From positions 815,610-879,609 of the forward strand of contig NZ_KQ948989.1 of NCBI RefSeq assembly GCF_001514265.1: 64,000 bases of DNA, read 5' to 3'. Shown here piece after piece: positions 43,982-52,483 of this stretch; within the stretch, counting starts at the first letter, position 1; every line of letters starts with the position of its first letter. The position numbers and the translations under genes were made by a program. This DNA is from Streptomyces resistomycificus (GTDB taxonomy: Bacteria > Actinomycetota > Actinomycetes > Streptomycetales > Streptomycetaceae). Below the pieces are notes generated by a model. That model was not told the origin of the DNA. It saw only the letters and a list, made by a program, of their open reading frames with translations, and ran no database searches.

Positions 43982-45175
43982 TCACGGATCAGGGGGCTGC
44001 CACTCGAGCATCAAGATCGTGGCGTCGTCGCTGAGTTCGTTGTGCTGATGCTCGAGGATGGCATGGATGAGCAGGCGCAGCACTTCCGGGGCGCTCTGCC
44101 CTGCTGCGGTCGACCGGATGACGTAGTCGGTGAAGCGCTCCAGGCCGAACTCCTCGCCCGCCTCGTCGCGTGATTCCACGACGCCGTCCGAGTAGAGCAG
44201 TATTCGGTCACCGGGTTCGAGGCTGACGTCGTGCACTTGACGGGCGGTCCCGGCGAGAGTGGCGGGCAGACCCAAAGGCGGCTCAGGTGGCCGCTCCAAG
44301 GCATTGTGGAGCAGGCGGTGGCGACGTATGAGCAACGGAGGCGGGTGGCCGCAATTGCACCAGCGCAGCACACCGGTGGGCTTGTGCAACTGGGTGAAGA
44401 CACCCGTGCAGAACTGATCCGGAAGCCACTTCGCCAACGCATCGTCCATGGTGCCCACGAGTTCGTTCAGGTCTGCCCCGCTGCGCCGGGCGTTACGGCA
44501 GCCTGCCATGGCGACAGAGGTGGCAAGTCCGGACGCCAGATCGTGTCCCATGCCGTCGAGTACTGCGGCGTGCAGAACGTCCTCGGTGAACGCGTGGTCG
44601 AAAGCATCGCCGCCCAGTTCGTACGCAGGCTCCAGAACCGCCGTCGACACGACCCGTCCGGTGCCGATCGACCGGGGAGGGAGAAAGGCCCTCACCATCT
44701 CCGTGGGCAGGTGCATCGGCCGGGTACGCATGCGCTGCGCGATGGTGTCACTGTAGGCGCGCTTGGACGTGATGATCAGCGCGAGGAGAAGCGCCGCCGT
44801 TCGGCAGCGCCGTAGCTTGAGCCCGTCCAGGGTGCTCATGTTCAGCTCCATGACGCCCAGCCGCTCTGCTCCGTCGGCCAGGGGCAGCCACACGTTCAGG
44901 TCTCCGGAGGGCGCTTCTTCCACTCGGGGGGAGTCGGTGCGGTAGGCCCATCCGGCCAGCGACGTGTCGAGCTCAAGTTCCGGCTCGCCTTCGACGAACG
45001 GCACCAGCAGTCTTTGCTGGATGTCGACCAGATAGATGACGGCCCTGCCCAGGCCCATGGCCTCGGTATACCGGTTCAGGACCACGGGCAGTTCCGCAGG
45101 TGATGCCGGCTGGGCCGCCCTGACCAGCTCATCCAGCAGCCGCTCCCCGGACCCGACGGACACGTTCCTGTCCAT
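43982..45175 (-). CDS. SpoIIE-type PP2C phosphatase with GAF-like sensor
   Basis: This is a 397-residue cytoplasmic serine phosphatase. Residues about 15-150 form a GAF-like sensor. The PPM/SpoIIE domain (about 180-390) shows the metal-binding acidic motifs GGDAFDH, DGMGHDLASG, YSDGVVE and DDATI. Such proteins dephosphorylate anti-anti-sigma factors and thereby release stress sigma factors. No partner kinase or antagonist lies in the window. It fits the surrounding stress island. Confidence 0.9.
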   Translation of the reverse strand: MDRNVSVGSGERLLDELVRAAQPASPAELPVVLNRYTEAMGLGRAVIYLVDIQQRLLVPFVEGEPELELDTSLAGWAYRTDSPRVEEAPSGDLNVWLPLADGAERLGVMELNMSTLDGLKLRRCRTAALLLALIITSKRAYSDTIAQRMRTRPMHLPTEMVRAFLPPRSIGTGRVVSTAVLEPAYELGGDAFDHAFTEDVLHAAVLDGMGHDLASGLATSVAMAGCRNARRSGADLNELVGTMDDALAKWLPDQFCTGVFTQLHKPTGVLRWCNCGHPPPLLIRRHRLLHNALERPPEPPLGLPATLAGTARQVHDVSLEPGDRILLYSDGVVESRDEAGEEFGLERFTDYVIRSTAAGQSAPEVLRLLIHAILEHQHNELSDDATILMLEWQPPDP

Positions 45176-45319
45176 GCCTTCGATGATCCCTTCGAGGACG
45201 GGCCGTCACAATCCGAGCTCCCCGACTCTCGAGCTGGAGCACGTCGTTGCGGCAGCCGAGCAAGCAGAACGCACTGACGCTGTTCGGCCGTGGCCTTCAC
45301 CGCCTGTTCCGGTCGCCGC

Positions 45320-45769
45320 TCACAGCAGGAGGTCGAAGACGGCCCGAGCCTCGTCCCAGTGCTGGGTCTGGGGATTTTTCAGGTCGGGGTGGAGGATCTT
45401 GAAGCTCTGAGCAAGGGCCAGGCTGAGTCCGCCGATGATGTCCGGATAGGCCGCCTCGGTCTCCTCATCGGGCGTGCGGTCCAGGGCGGGATGGGTGGCG
45501 AGCTGTTCCAGGATCGGCTTGAGTTCGACTTCCTGGTCGATCTTCCGGAAGTGGTGAATGCTCTCCTGCAGGCCTTTCGTGATCGGCAGGTCAGATGTCC
45601 GGATGATGTCGCGCCGGTCGGCCTTGGCAGTGGCCTGGGCGACGGTCAGCAGATCGTAGAGCTTGGCATCGACGAAGTCGCTGTAGCGCTTGAGATCGTT
45701 CTTGTCGACGTCCAGCCCTGCGGCCGCACGGAAGAACCTCTCGAACCTGGCGATGGACATCACGGTCAT
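45320..45769 (-). CDS. DUF1931 histone-fold protein
   Basis: This 149-residue protein belongs to the DUF1931 family, whose fold is two histone-fold units in one chain. Conserved pieces include the N-terminal ARFERFFRAAAGLDVDKNDLKRY, the motif DLPITKGLQESI and the C-terminal FKILHPDLKNPQTQHW. The ATG at 45769 lies eight bases after GGAGG. It is preceded by a divergent 531-base gene-free region. Confidence 0.88.
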   Translation of the reverse strand: MTVMSIARFERFFRAAAGLDVDKNDLKRYSDFVDAKLYDLLTVAQATAKADRRDIIRTSDLPITKGLQESIHHFRKIDQEVELKPILEQLATHPALDRTPDEETEAAYPDIIGGLSLALAQSFKILHPDLKNPQTQHWDEARAVFDLLL

Positions 45770-46300
45770 GACGGCAACCTCCGGCTGCGGGGGCCGGGTG
45801 GCTCCCGGCCCCTGGGCTTCACAGTCAGCCTGGCCGACGGGGGCGCGCGAACGCATGCGCATGCCGGGCCCAATCAACCTCCCTGTATTGCCCTGCCAGG
45901 CCCATGCGTCCGCCTGCCCGGGTTGTCGGACGGGCGTGCGGACCGAAAGCACGGCCAGAGAGCGCTCGGGAGAGCCGGTGAGCAGCAGCCAGGACCGGTT
46001 GACGCGGCCCATCCCGCCCACCAGCTGCCCCGGCGCCGGGCGGGACGTGGCGCTTTGCCCCCCAAGGCGTTCTGGATTCTCCCGCGTGGCAGGGCTTTGC
46101 GGGGATTCCGGCTCCCGGGCGGATACCGAAGCGGGGTGGCGGGTGGCGCGGCGTGCGGTGCGTACCAGGGCGATGCCCGGGAGATCCGGCCGTACTGCAC
46201 CCGCAGGCGGAGGCCGGCGTGTCACGTGGCGTGGACGTTACCGCGGCGGCGTCTGTGGGCACTCGGGATCGGCGGGGCAGCCGACGAGGAGGGTCCGTTC
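45770..46300. other. Gene-free stretch between DUF1931 and membrane-protein genes
   Basis: These 531 bases separate two divergent genes. I see no ORF with recognisable protein sequence, no clear repeat and no known operator. Promoters for both genes must lie here. Confidence 0.5.
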
Positions 46301-47422
46301 ATGCAGGTGTCGTCTCAGGGCGTTACGGTCGTGGCTCTCCTGGCGGATCCGGACGCGCCGACGGAGATCGCGCAGCGCATGGCCCGGACACTTCCTGATC
46401 GGCTCACCGACAAGTCAGGTCAGGCACGACGGTTCGACGTCGAGGTGGTCAGTGAGCCCTTCACCTCGGGGACAGAGGACCCGCCCACCTTGATGCGCAG
46501 GATCATGGACCGTGGGAGTGCGGAGAACTGGGACATCGTCGTGGCCCTCACCGACCTTCCGCTGCACTCTCACGGGCGCAAGCTCGCTGTGAATCTGAAT
46601 CACGAACGCGGCTTGGCGCTGCTCTCTCTTCCTTCACTGGGGGGCCTGCGGCTGCAGACAAGAGCCCGGCGGGCCGTCGAAGAAGCCGTGCTCGGCATGG
46701 CCAGTCCGCAAACCAATGGGGCTGAAGGAACTCCGCGAAGTCAGCCGCTTCCGGGGCCCTCCGTCAATCGTCTCGCCCCTTCTTATCCGCGCCAAACCGA
46801 TGAGAAGGAGACCGACGATCTTCGGTACGTCGTCAGCGGGCCGCGCGGTTACCTGCGGGTGCTCGCCGGTATGGTCCGCGCCAACCGGCCGTGGCGGTTG
46901 GTGCCGGGCTTGTCGAAAGCCCTGGCGGCCGCACTCGCCACGGGAGCAGTCGCCACCGTGAACTCCACCGTCTGGACCCTGGCCGCGTCCCTCAGCACGC
47001 CACGCCTCGTGATTGCCACGGTCGGATCTGTCGCGATCATGATCGGCTGGCTGATCATAGACGCGGAGCTGTGGCATCGAGCAACAGAGAGCTCTCCGGA
47101 GGCGAGGCAGAGGGCGCGGCTGTACAACGCCTCGACGGTCGTGACCGTGGGTATCGGCGTGCTCGTCTGCTACGTGGGTTTGATGGTCATCAACTGGGTG
47201 TGGGCGCTGTTCATCCTCAACGACCAAGCGTTCGCGGCCGTGACACGAACCCCACTGAACGCCGAGGAGTACTTGACGCTGTCCTGGTTCGTCGCTTCGG
47301 TCGCCACAGTGGGCGGCGCGCTGGGATCGGGCTTGGAGAGCGACGACGCGATCCGGGCAGCCGCCTACTCCAAGCGCGAACAGGAACGTCGCCACAGGCT
47401 CCAGGACAACCACAATGACTAG
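46301..47422 (+). CDS. Membrane protein of unknown function
   Basis: This is a 373-residue protein. The N-terminal 135 residues are soluble and alpha/beta in character (TVVALLADPDAPTEIAQ, WDIVVALTDLPLHSHGRKLAV). A Pro-rich linker and four membrane helices follow (about residues 207-345), with a basic C-terminal tail. The soluble part resembles nothing I can name. The ATG at 46301 follows GAGGAGGG. Lower GC than the siderophore genes and its position next to gene debris hint at an accessory gene. Confidence 0.75.
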   Translation: MQVSSQGVTVVALLADPDAPTEIAQRMARTLPDRLTDKSGQARRFDVEVVSEPFTSGTEDPPTLMRRIMDRGSAENWDIVVALTDLPLHSHGRKLAVNLNHERGLALLSLPSLGGLRLQTRARRAVEEAVLGMASPQTNGAEGTPRSQPLPGPSVNRLAPSYPRQTDEKETDDLRYVVSGPRGYLRVLAGMVRANRPWRLVPGLSKALAAALATGAVATVNSTVWTLAASLSTPRLVIATVGSVAIMIGWLIIDAELWHRATESSPEARQRARLYNASTVVTVGIGVLVCYVGLMVINWVWALFILNDQAFAAVTRTPLNAEEYLTLSWFVASVATVGGALGSGLESDDAIRAAAYSKREQERRHRLQDNHND

Positions 47423-47593
47423 ACGGAGCCCGAGTCGGATACGGCGGTGGTCGGTCTCGGGCTGCATCTCGATGGCGAGTTCGGTCGGGTCGATGAGGCC
47501 GTTGCACCACATGCAGCCGATGCCCGGGGCGATCAAGCGTGTGGTGGTGCGGATCTGCCCGACGTCACCGTCTGAGGAGACGGGGATCTTCAC
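47418..47593 (-). pseudogene. ThiF/E1-like adenylyltransferase fragment
   Basis: The minus strand encodes a fragment with VGQIRTTTRLIAPGIGCMWCNGLIDPTELAIEM, which resembles the zinc-site region (CxxC plus GLI.P) of ThiF-family E1-like enzymes. Nothing of the Rossmann or catalytic-Cys parts is nearby. The next 200 bases (47594-47797) contain an unassigned piece only. This is probably debris of a larger gene. Confidence 0.5.
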
Positions 47594-47797
47594 GCCGACT
47601 TGAGTGGCGGGGATGAGGACTCGTGGACGACGGCTTGACCCAAGTCCGGGCCGAATGGCTGTCGGCGGCCAAGGAAGATCCAGGCGCAGAGCACAAGCTC
47701 ACGCAGTGCCTCGGGGTCCTCGACTCTTCGTGGGACCGTGGTCAGGCGGATCTGTGGATTTGCTCGGATTGCGTTACGGGCGGCGAGATCGGGTGTG

Positions 47798-48400
47798 TCA
47801 CATCGCGGGTCTGGAGTGCCCGTGTTCCACGCCCAGCAGGGCGAAGGCGTTGTGGATGCCCTGTTCGAGCAGTTCGTCGGCAAGCTGCCGGTCGGTGAGG
47901 GCTCGGGAGAGCTGGAGTGTCCCGGCCATCATGGCGTAGGCGCCGAGCGCCTTGGTGCGGACCGAGAGGGGATCGTCGGGTGCCAGGCGGGCGGCGATGC
48001 CGTCGATGACCATCAGTACGCCGTCGGTGTAAGCCCGCTTGGTCGGGTCTGCGCAGCGCCGGATTTCGTCGAGCAGGGCGGCGGAGGGGCAGCCGTCGTC
48101 GGAGCTGTCGCGATGCTGGGCGGACAGGTACCAGCGCACGATCTGCTCGAGTCCTGCGCGGCCGGGTTCCGCCTGCGCGACGATGCTCGCGTTCTGCGCC
48201 TGCAATTGGTCGGCGATCGCGGTGGCGACGAGGTCGTCCTTGGATGTGAAGTGGGTGTAGAAGGCGCCGTTGGTCAGCCCCGCGTCCGTCATGAGCGTCG
48301 AGATGCCCGAGCCGTCGATGCCGTCCCGCTTGAACCGGCGTCCGGCCGCCTCGATGATCCGCTGCCGGGTCGCCTGCTTGTGCTCTTTCCCGTAGCGCAC
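47798..48400 (-). CDS. TetR-family repressor, copy 1
   Basis: This is a 200-residue TetR regulator. The DNA-binding head covers residues 8-55 (RQRIIEAAGRRFKRDGIDGSGISTLMTDAGLTNGAFYTHF). The C-terminal part is of the type found in repressors of stress or xenobiotic oxidoreductases. The GTG at 48400 lies six bases after GAGGAG. It is about 60% identical by eye to the TetR at 48945. Palindromes related to ATTACGATCGTAAT lie at 48462 and 48628 upstream, so autorepression is likely. Confidence 0.93.
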   Translation of the reverse strand: MRYGKEHKQATRQRIIEAAGRRFKRDGIDGSGISTLMTDAGLTNGAFYTHFTSKDDLVATAIADQLQAQNASIVAQAEPGRAGLEQIVRWYLSAQHRDSSDDGCPSAALLDEIRRCADPTKRAYTDGVLMVIDGIAARLAPDDPLSVRTKALGAYAMMAGTLQLSRALTDRQLADELLEQGIHNAFALLGVEHGHSRPAM

Positions 48401-48461
48401 CGCGCGCTCCTCTGCTCGTCGGAGGGGCTGCTTGCTCTTGGGGCGCCCTCGTCATGATTGT

Positions 48462-48475
48462 ATTCCGATCGTACT
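48462..48475. promoter_or_regulatory. Operator-like palindrome, upstream of TetR copy 1
   Basis: ATTCCGATCGTACT matches 12 of 14 positions of the perfect palindrome at 52114 and shares its CGATCG centre and flanking GT. It lies 62 bases upstream of the TetR start. Confidence 0.5.
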
Positions 48476-48627
48476 TCAATAGATCCGAGGCTCCAGTGAC
48501 TGCCCGTTCGGTGGCGAGGTGTCGTGCCGGGTGGCGCGGCACCCCCTCGCTCGGGGGTGTTCATCACGCGTCGCGGAGTATGGCCGGCTGTGAGGCTCGC
48601 TTGCGTCCCTTCGTCCCCGTACACAGT

Positions 48628-48641
48628 ATTATGAACGTAAT
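48628..48641. promoter_or_regulatory. Operator-like palindrome between the two TetR genes
   Basis: ATTATGAACGTAAT matches 12 of 14 positions of the palindrome at 52114, with conserved flanks (AGT on the left). The surrounding stretch 48401-48944 holds no intact gene, only the hydrolase fragment at 48761. Confidence 0.5.
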
Positions 48642-48760
48642 TCAATTGGGCCGGTCAGCGCAGCCTCAGTGCTCGGCGAGGTGGACGCCTGGGTGATCGG
48701 AACGAGGCATGGGTCGGCACCCGCCGCTGTGTGACCTGGTCGTGCCGGTGCACGCCACTC

Positions 48761-48850
48761 TTCGTGCTCTACACCGGTGCCGGCCACGCGTTCCTGTTCC
48801 AGTACGCCAAGGCCTTCACCAGGCAGGTGGCCGACTTCCTCGCCGCCTGA
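48761..48850 (+). pseudogene. C-terminal fragment of an alpha/beta hydrolase
   Basis: Thirty codons read FVLYTGAGHAFLFQYAKAF and end FLAA-stop, the catalytic-His tail of an alpha/beta hydrolase. No upstream part in frame is recognisable, so this is a remnant. Confidence 0.55.
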
Positions 48851-48944
48851 CCACACCGGCCCCGAGGGCGTGCCTCAGGGTCGTGGCGCCCTTTGGGTGA
48901 GCGGCTCGAGGCGCCCGTTCACTGACGCGACCTCGCCTTCCGCC

Positions 48945-49517
48945 TCACCCCATGAACGCGAGAGCGTTCTCGATCCCCAGCTCAAGGACCTCGTCGGCGC
49001 GCTTCTGGTCGGACAGGGCGCGGGACAGCTGCAACGTCCCCACCAGCATGGTGAAGAGGCCGATGGCCTTGGCCTGAGCGGACCGCGGGTCCTCGGGTGT
49101 CAGGCGGGCGGAGATCTCCTCCAGGATGGCCCGCGCGCCGTCGCTGTAGGCCTGCCTGGTCCCGTCCTCGCAGCGGCCGATCTCGTCGAGAAGGGCGGCG
49201 GAGGGGCATCCGAGGCCGGGGTGGTCCCGGTGCTCGGGGGACAGGTACTCGCGAATGAGGTCCTCGAGTCCCGGGCGGCCGGGTCGCAGGGTGCCGTACC
49301 TCGCGACCTGCGTGTGCAGTTCCTCGGCCACGACATGGGTGACGAGGTCGTCCTTGGACGCGAAGTGGGCGTAGAAGGCTCCGTTGGTGAGCCCCGCGTC
49401 CGCCATCAGCGTGGAGATGCCCGAGCCGTCGATGCCGTCCTGCTTGAACCGGTGGCCGGCCTTCTCGATGATGCGTCGCCGCGTCACCTGCTTGTGCTCC
49501 TTGGCGTAGCGCACCAC
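48945..49517 (-). CDS. TetR-family repressor, copy 2
   Basis: This 190-residue paralogue of the TetR at 47798 has a nearly identical DNA-binding head (GIDGSGISTLMADAGLTNGAFYAHFASKDDLV). The recognition helices of the two are the same, so they probably bind the same operators. The GTG at 49517 lies six bases after GGAGG; a second GTG at 49514 is also possible. The copies flank a 544-base region of gene debris and operator-like sites, as expected after a local duplication. Confidence 0.92.
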   Translation of the reverse strand: MVRYAKEHKQVTRRRIIEKAGHRFKQDGIDGSGISTLMADAGLTNGAFYAHFASKDDLVTHVVAEELHTQVARYGTLRPGRPGLEDLIREYLSPEHRDHPGLGCPSAALLDEIGRCEDGTRQAYSDGARAILEEISARLTPEDPRSAQAKAIGLFTMLVGTLQLSRALSDQKRADEVLELGIENALAFMG

Positions 49518-49635
49518 GAGCTTCCTCCGTTCGCTCCGTAAGGCCGATGCTTCGCACTCAAGGGTAATCCATGGCCTGACGCGCGTAATACCATGACCGG
49601 CGTGCCCATGTCCGGCGTCCGCATGACCGGCGTGC

Positions 49636-50133
49636 TCACGTCCGGACGCGGGCACCGGGTCCGAGTCGGGCGGTGACTTCCGAGGCGGTAAGGGTGGAGT
49701 GCTCCGCGGAACACTCGACAATGACGCGGACCGGGGCGTCGCAGTCGGTGTGACGGATGTCCAGTACGGGCCCCTCGGGGCCGAGGGCGTACGCCTCGCC
49801 CCACTGGCTCAGCGCCATCAGGACAGGCCACAGATCCCAGCCCTTGCGGGTCAGGCGGTACTCGTTGCGGGAGCGGCTGCCCGGCTCCTGGTAGGGAACG
49901 GTCTTCAGGACGCCGGCCGCGATCAGCTTCCGGAGGCGGTCGCTGAGGACGGCTTCGGACAGGCCGATGTGGCGGTGGAAGTCGTCGAAGCGGCGGACTC
50001 CGTTGACGGCGTCACGCAGGATCAGCAACGTCCATTTCTCTCCGACCACGTCGAGCGTGCGCTGGACGGGGCAGTTCTCCGTGCTCGCCTCAAGCCACTC
50101 CATCCCGCCATCGTAAGGTTCTGGCTTCGTCAT
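49636..50133 (-). CDS. HxlR-family regulator
   Basis: This is a 165-residue winged-helix regulator. The HxlR core is complete: the N-terminal Cys in ENCPVQRTLDVVGEKWTLLILRDA, the wing PGSRSRNEYRLTRKG and a C-terminal extension. HxlR proteins sense electrophiles or formaldehyde through that Cys. ATG 50133 is used, but MEWLEAS at 50103 is an equally likely start, as no strong ribosome site is visible. It is divergent from the thioesterase at 50196 and probably controls it. Confidence 0.9.
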   Translation of the reverse strand: MTKPEPYDGGMEWLEASTENCPVQRTLDVVGEKWTLLILRDAVNGVRRFDDFHRHIGLSEAVLSDRLRKLIAAGVLKTVPYQEPGSRSRNEYRLTRKGWDLWPVLMALSQWGEAYALGPEGPVLDIRHTDCDAPVRVIVECSAEHSTLTASEVTARLGPGARVRT

Positions 50134-50195
50134 TGACAGTCAGGCGAGCGGGAAACTAGCTTCGTTTTCAAAAGTCAGACGGAAGGTGCCCGGTC

Positions 50196-50696
50196 GTGGG
50201 ACGAACGCGTACGTATCAATGGGAAGATCCCGCGATCCTGGCGGAAGCCGCCGGACGCATGGCCGGCATCGACTTCCTGCGTGAGTTGCAGGCGGGGCGA
50301 CTGCCGGGGCCGCCCATCAACTACTCCATCGACTTCACTCTGAGCGAGGTGGAGCCCGGCAGGGCGGTCTTCTCCTTGACACCGGGTGAGGAGCACTACA
50401 ACCCGATCGGCAGCGTGCACGGCGGCATCTTTGCCACCTTGCTCGACTCGGCGGCTGGTTGCGCAGTCCAGTCGACCCTTCCCCAGGGTGTTGCGTACAC
50501 CTCGCTCGACCTCACGGTGAAGTTCCTGCGACGGATCACCGTGGACACGGGCACGGTGCGCGCCATCGGTACGGTCGTCAACAAGGGCCGTCAAACCGCC
50601 CTCGCTCAGGCGCAGTTGGTCGACGCGAAAGACCGTCTGCTCGCCCACGCCACCAGCAGCTGCATGCTCTTCCCGGTGCCTCCCTCGCAGAGGTGA
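50196..50696 (+). CDS. PaaI-type hotdog thioesterase
   Basis: This 166-residue acyl-CoA thioesterase has the hotdog fold. The family motif NPIGSVHGGIFATLLDSAAG carries the catalytic region, followed by SLDLTVKFLRRI. A GTG start at 50196 follows GGAAGG. It is divergent from the HxlR regulator with only 62 bases between them. A strong hairpin ends it at 50780-50849. Confidence 0.9.
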   Translation: MGRTRTYQWEDPAILAEAAGRMAGIDFLRELQAGRLPGPPINYSIDFTLSEVEPGRAVFSLTPGEEHYNPIGSVHGGIFATLLDSAAGCAVQSTLPQGVAYTSLDLTVKFLRRITVDTGTVRAIGTVVNKGRQTALAQAQLVDAKDRLLAHATSSCMLFPVPPSQR

Positions 50697-50779
50697 GCCT
50701 CGGCGGCGACCGGTATCGGTCTGGGTCGTGATGCCGGACTCCCTCGATCTCGGCGCAGAACGCCGGAGTGCGAGGTGAA

Positions 50780-50849
50780 ACGACTGCGGCGCACGTCGGT
50801 GGCAGCCCGATGACTCCTCGGGTCGCCGGCCGCCGTGCGCCGCAGTCGT
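50780..50849. terminator. Nested bidirectional hairpin between convergent genes
   Basis: Bases 50781-50795 (CGACTGCGGCGCACG) form a perfect 15-base-pair stem with 50834-50848, extended by one A-T pair. A second small hairpin (CCCGA with TCGGG) lies inside the loop. It lies between the convergent thioesterase and Old Yellow Enzyme genes, so it can end transcription from both sides. Confidence 0.7.
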
Positions 50850-50896
50850 GCCCAGACGACCGAAGGGCATGATTCCTTCGGGCGCTGTGCTCTTCG

Positions 50897-51964
50897 TCAG
50901 GCGGCGTGGGTGGGGTAGTCGGTGTAGCCGGCCGCGCCACCGCCGTAGAAGGTGGCGGGGTCGGGGGTGTTCAGAGGGGCGCCGGCGCGTACGCGCTCGA
51001 CGAGGTCGGGATTGGCGAGGGCCATGGTCCCGACGGTGACGACGTCGGCCAGACCTTCTTCGACGTCCTTGGCGCGGGTGGCGATGTCGGCACCGGCCCG
51101 GTTGAGGATCAGCGTGGTCGGCCACAACTTGCGGAGGGTGAAGAGGAGTTCCTCGTCGCCGCCGTGGCCGATGTGCAGGTAGGCGAGGTTGAGGGGGGCA
51201 AGGGCGCGCAGGAGGTGCGGGTAGAGCTCGTGCGGGTCGCTCTCCGCGAGGTCGTTGAGCTTGAAGGGGTTGCCGGGAGAGATCCGGATGCCGGTGCGGC
51301 CGGCGCCGATCTCGTCGGCCACGGCCGTGGCGACCTCCACAGCGAAACGGATGCGGTTGTCGAGGGAGCCCCCGTACTGATCCGTGCGCTGGTTGGCGCT
51401 GGGGAAGAGGAACTGGTTGACCAGGTAGCCGTTGGCCCCGTGGATCTCGACGCCGTCGGCGCCGGCCGCGATGGCGGCCGCGGCGGCGCTCCGGAAGTCG
51501 TCGACCGTCGCGGCGACCTCCTCGGTGGACAGCTCGCGCGGCTCCGGCATCTCCTGGAGCCCGGACGGAGTGAACATCTGGCCGGCCGGCTTGATCGCGG
51601 AGGGTGCCACCGGCTGCCGGTGGTGGGGGGTGTTGTCCGGGTGGGAGATGCGCCCGGTGTGCATCAGCTGGATGACGATGCGTCCGTCGGCCTTGTGTAC
51701 GGCGTCGGTGACCTTGCGCCAGCCGGCTATGTGTTCCTCGGTGTAGATACCCGGGGTCACCGGGTAGCCCTGGCCGTCGGCGGAGGGCTGGGTGCCCTCG
51801 GTGATGATGAGCGCGTGCGAGGCGCGCTGGGCGTAGTACTCGGCGTTCAGCTCGGTCGGTACGCCGTCCGGGGTGGCCCTGCTGCGGGTCAGGGGGGCCA
51901 TGGCCAGCCGGTGCGGGAGGGCGATCTCTCCGACGACGGTCGGGTTCCACAAGGCGTTGAGCAT
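50897..51964 (-). CDS. Old Yellow Enzyme-family flavin oxidoreductase
   Basis: This 355-residue FMN-dependent ene-reductase (NemA/XenA type) reduces activated double bonds or nitro groups with NAD(P)H. Family marks include the FMN-binding start NRLAMAPLTRSRA-like (HRLAMAPLTRSRA), HTGRISH, the substrate residues in GVEIHGANGYLVNQFL, and GGSLDNRIRF. A perfect palindrome at 52114 lies 150 bases upstream. TetR-controlled OYE genes are a common arrangement, and the two TetR genes nearby are good candidates. Confidence 0.94.
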   Translation of the reverse strand: MLNALWNPTVVGEIALPHRLAMAPLTRSRATPDGVPTELNAEYYAQRASHALIITEGTQPSADGQGYPVTPGIYTEEHIAGWRKVTDAVHKADGRIVIQLMHTGRISHPDNTPHHRQPVAPSAIKPAGQMFTPSGLQEMPEPRELSTEEVAATVDDFRSAAAAAIAAGADGVEIHGANGYLVNQFLFPSANQRTDQYGGSLDNRIRFAVEVATAVADEIGAGRTGIRISPGNPFKLNDLAESDPHELYPHLLRALAPLNLAYLHIGHGGDEELLFTLRKLWPTTLILNRAGADIATRAKDVEEGLADVVTVGTMALANPDLVERVRAGAPLNTPDPATFYGGGAAGYTDYPTHAA

Positions 51965-52113
51965 GGGGGATTCCTCTGATGGGTGATGGGTGAGGGTTGC
52001 GAAAGGGGCGGGGGCGGACGCCGCGTGGACGTGGGCACCGGGCTCTTCTGCTCCTGGGCCCGAAGACGCACCCGCCCTACCCCCGCCGGGCGAGCCGGCG
52101 TCGGGACTATCAA

Positions 52114-52127
52114 ATTACGATCGTAAT
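52114..52127. promoter_or_regulatory. Perfect 14-base palindrome upstream of the Old Yellow Enzyme gene
   Basis: ATTACGATCGTAAT is fully self-complementary and AT-rich in its arms. Two 12-of-14 relatives lie near the TetR genes at 48462 and 48628. It is the best candidate operator for the paired TetR repressors. The stretch 51965-52483 contains no gene that I can support; 52208-52435 on the minus strand is open but unrecognised. Confidence 0.6.
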
Positions 52128-52483
52128 ACTATGTAGTCGGGCGGGCCGTCGCAAGTGGGGTCCCCGGGTGGGTTACGAAGCCTTGTGGCGCAGCTCGCGC
52201 AAGAACCTCACGCCAGAGCGGATGAGGGTTCTGCAACGGAAGCTGGAATCGCCTGCTCCGCGCCCAGATGACCTTGCCCTCGCGGTTGTGCCGTGTGCCT
52301 CAGTGTTCGGTGAGCTGGGGCGACGAGGAGCAGGCGGCCGCGGCCGCCCTCGTCGAAGACTCGGGCACGGCGCAGGTGCGGGGCGGTGCTGCTGGCGTCG
52401 GAGACTTCGCACGTCAGGGCGGGCTGAAGGATCATCCGCAGTGGCGCGCCCGCCCACCGTCAGCCAGGGAAGGCGACAGTCGA

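Noticed and set aside
47590..47797. Open frame on the minus strand between the ThiF fragment and the TetR gene
   Set aside because: It contains a protein-like stretch but no start, ribosome site or family that I can name; left unannotated.
52142..52483. Open frames on both strands between the Old Yellow Enzyme and CoA synthetase genes
   Set aside because: None has a ribosome site or recognisable sequence; a decayed gene is possible but cannot be supported.
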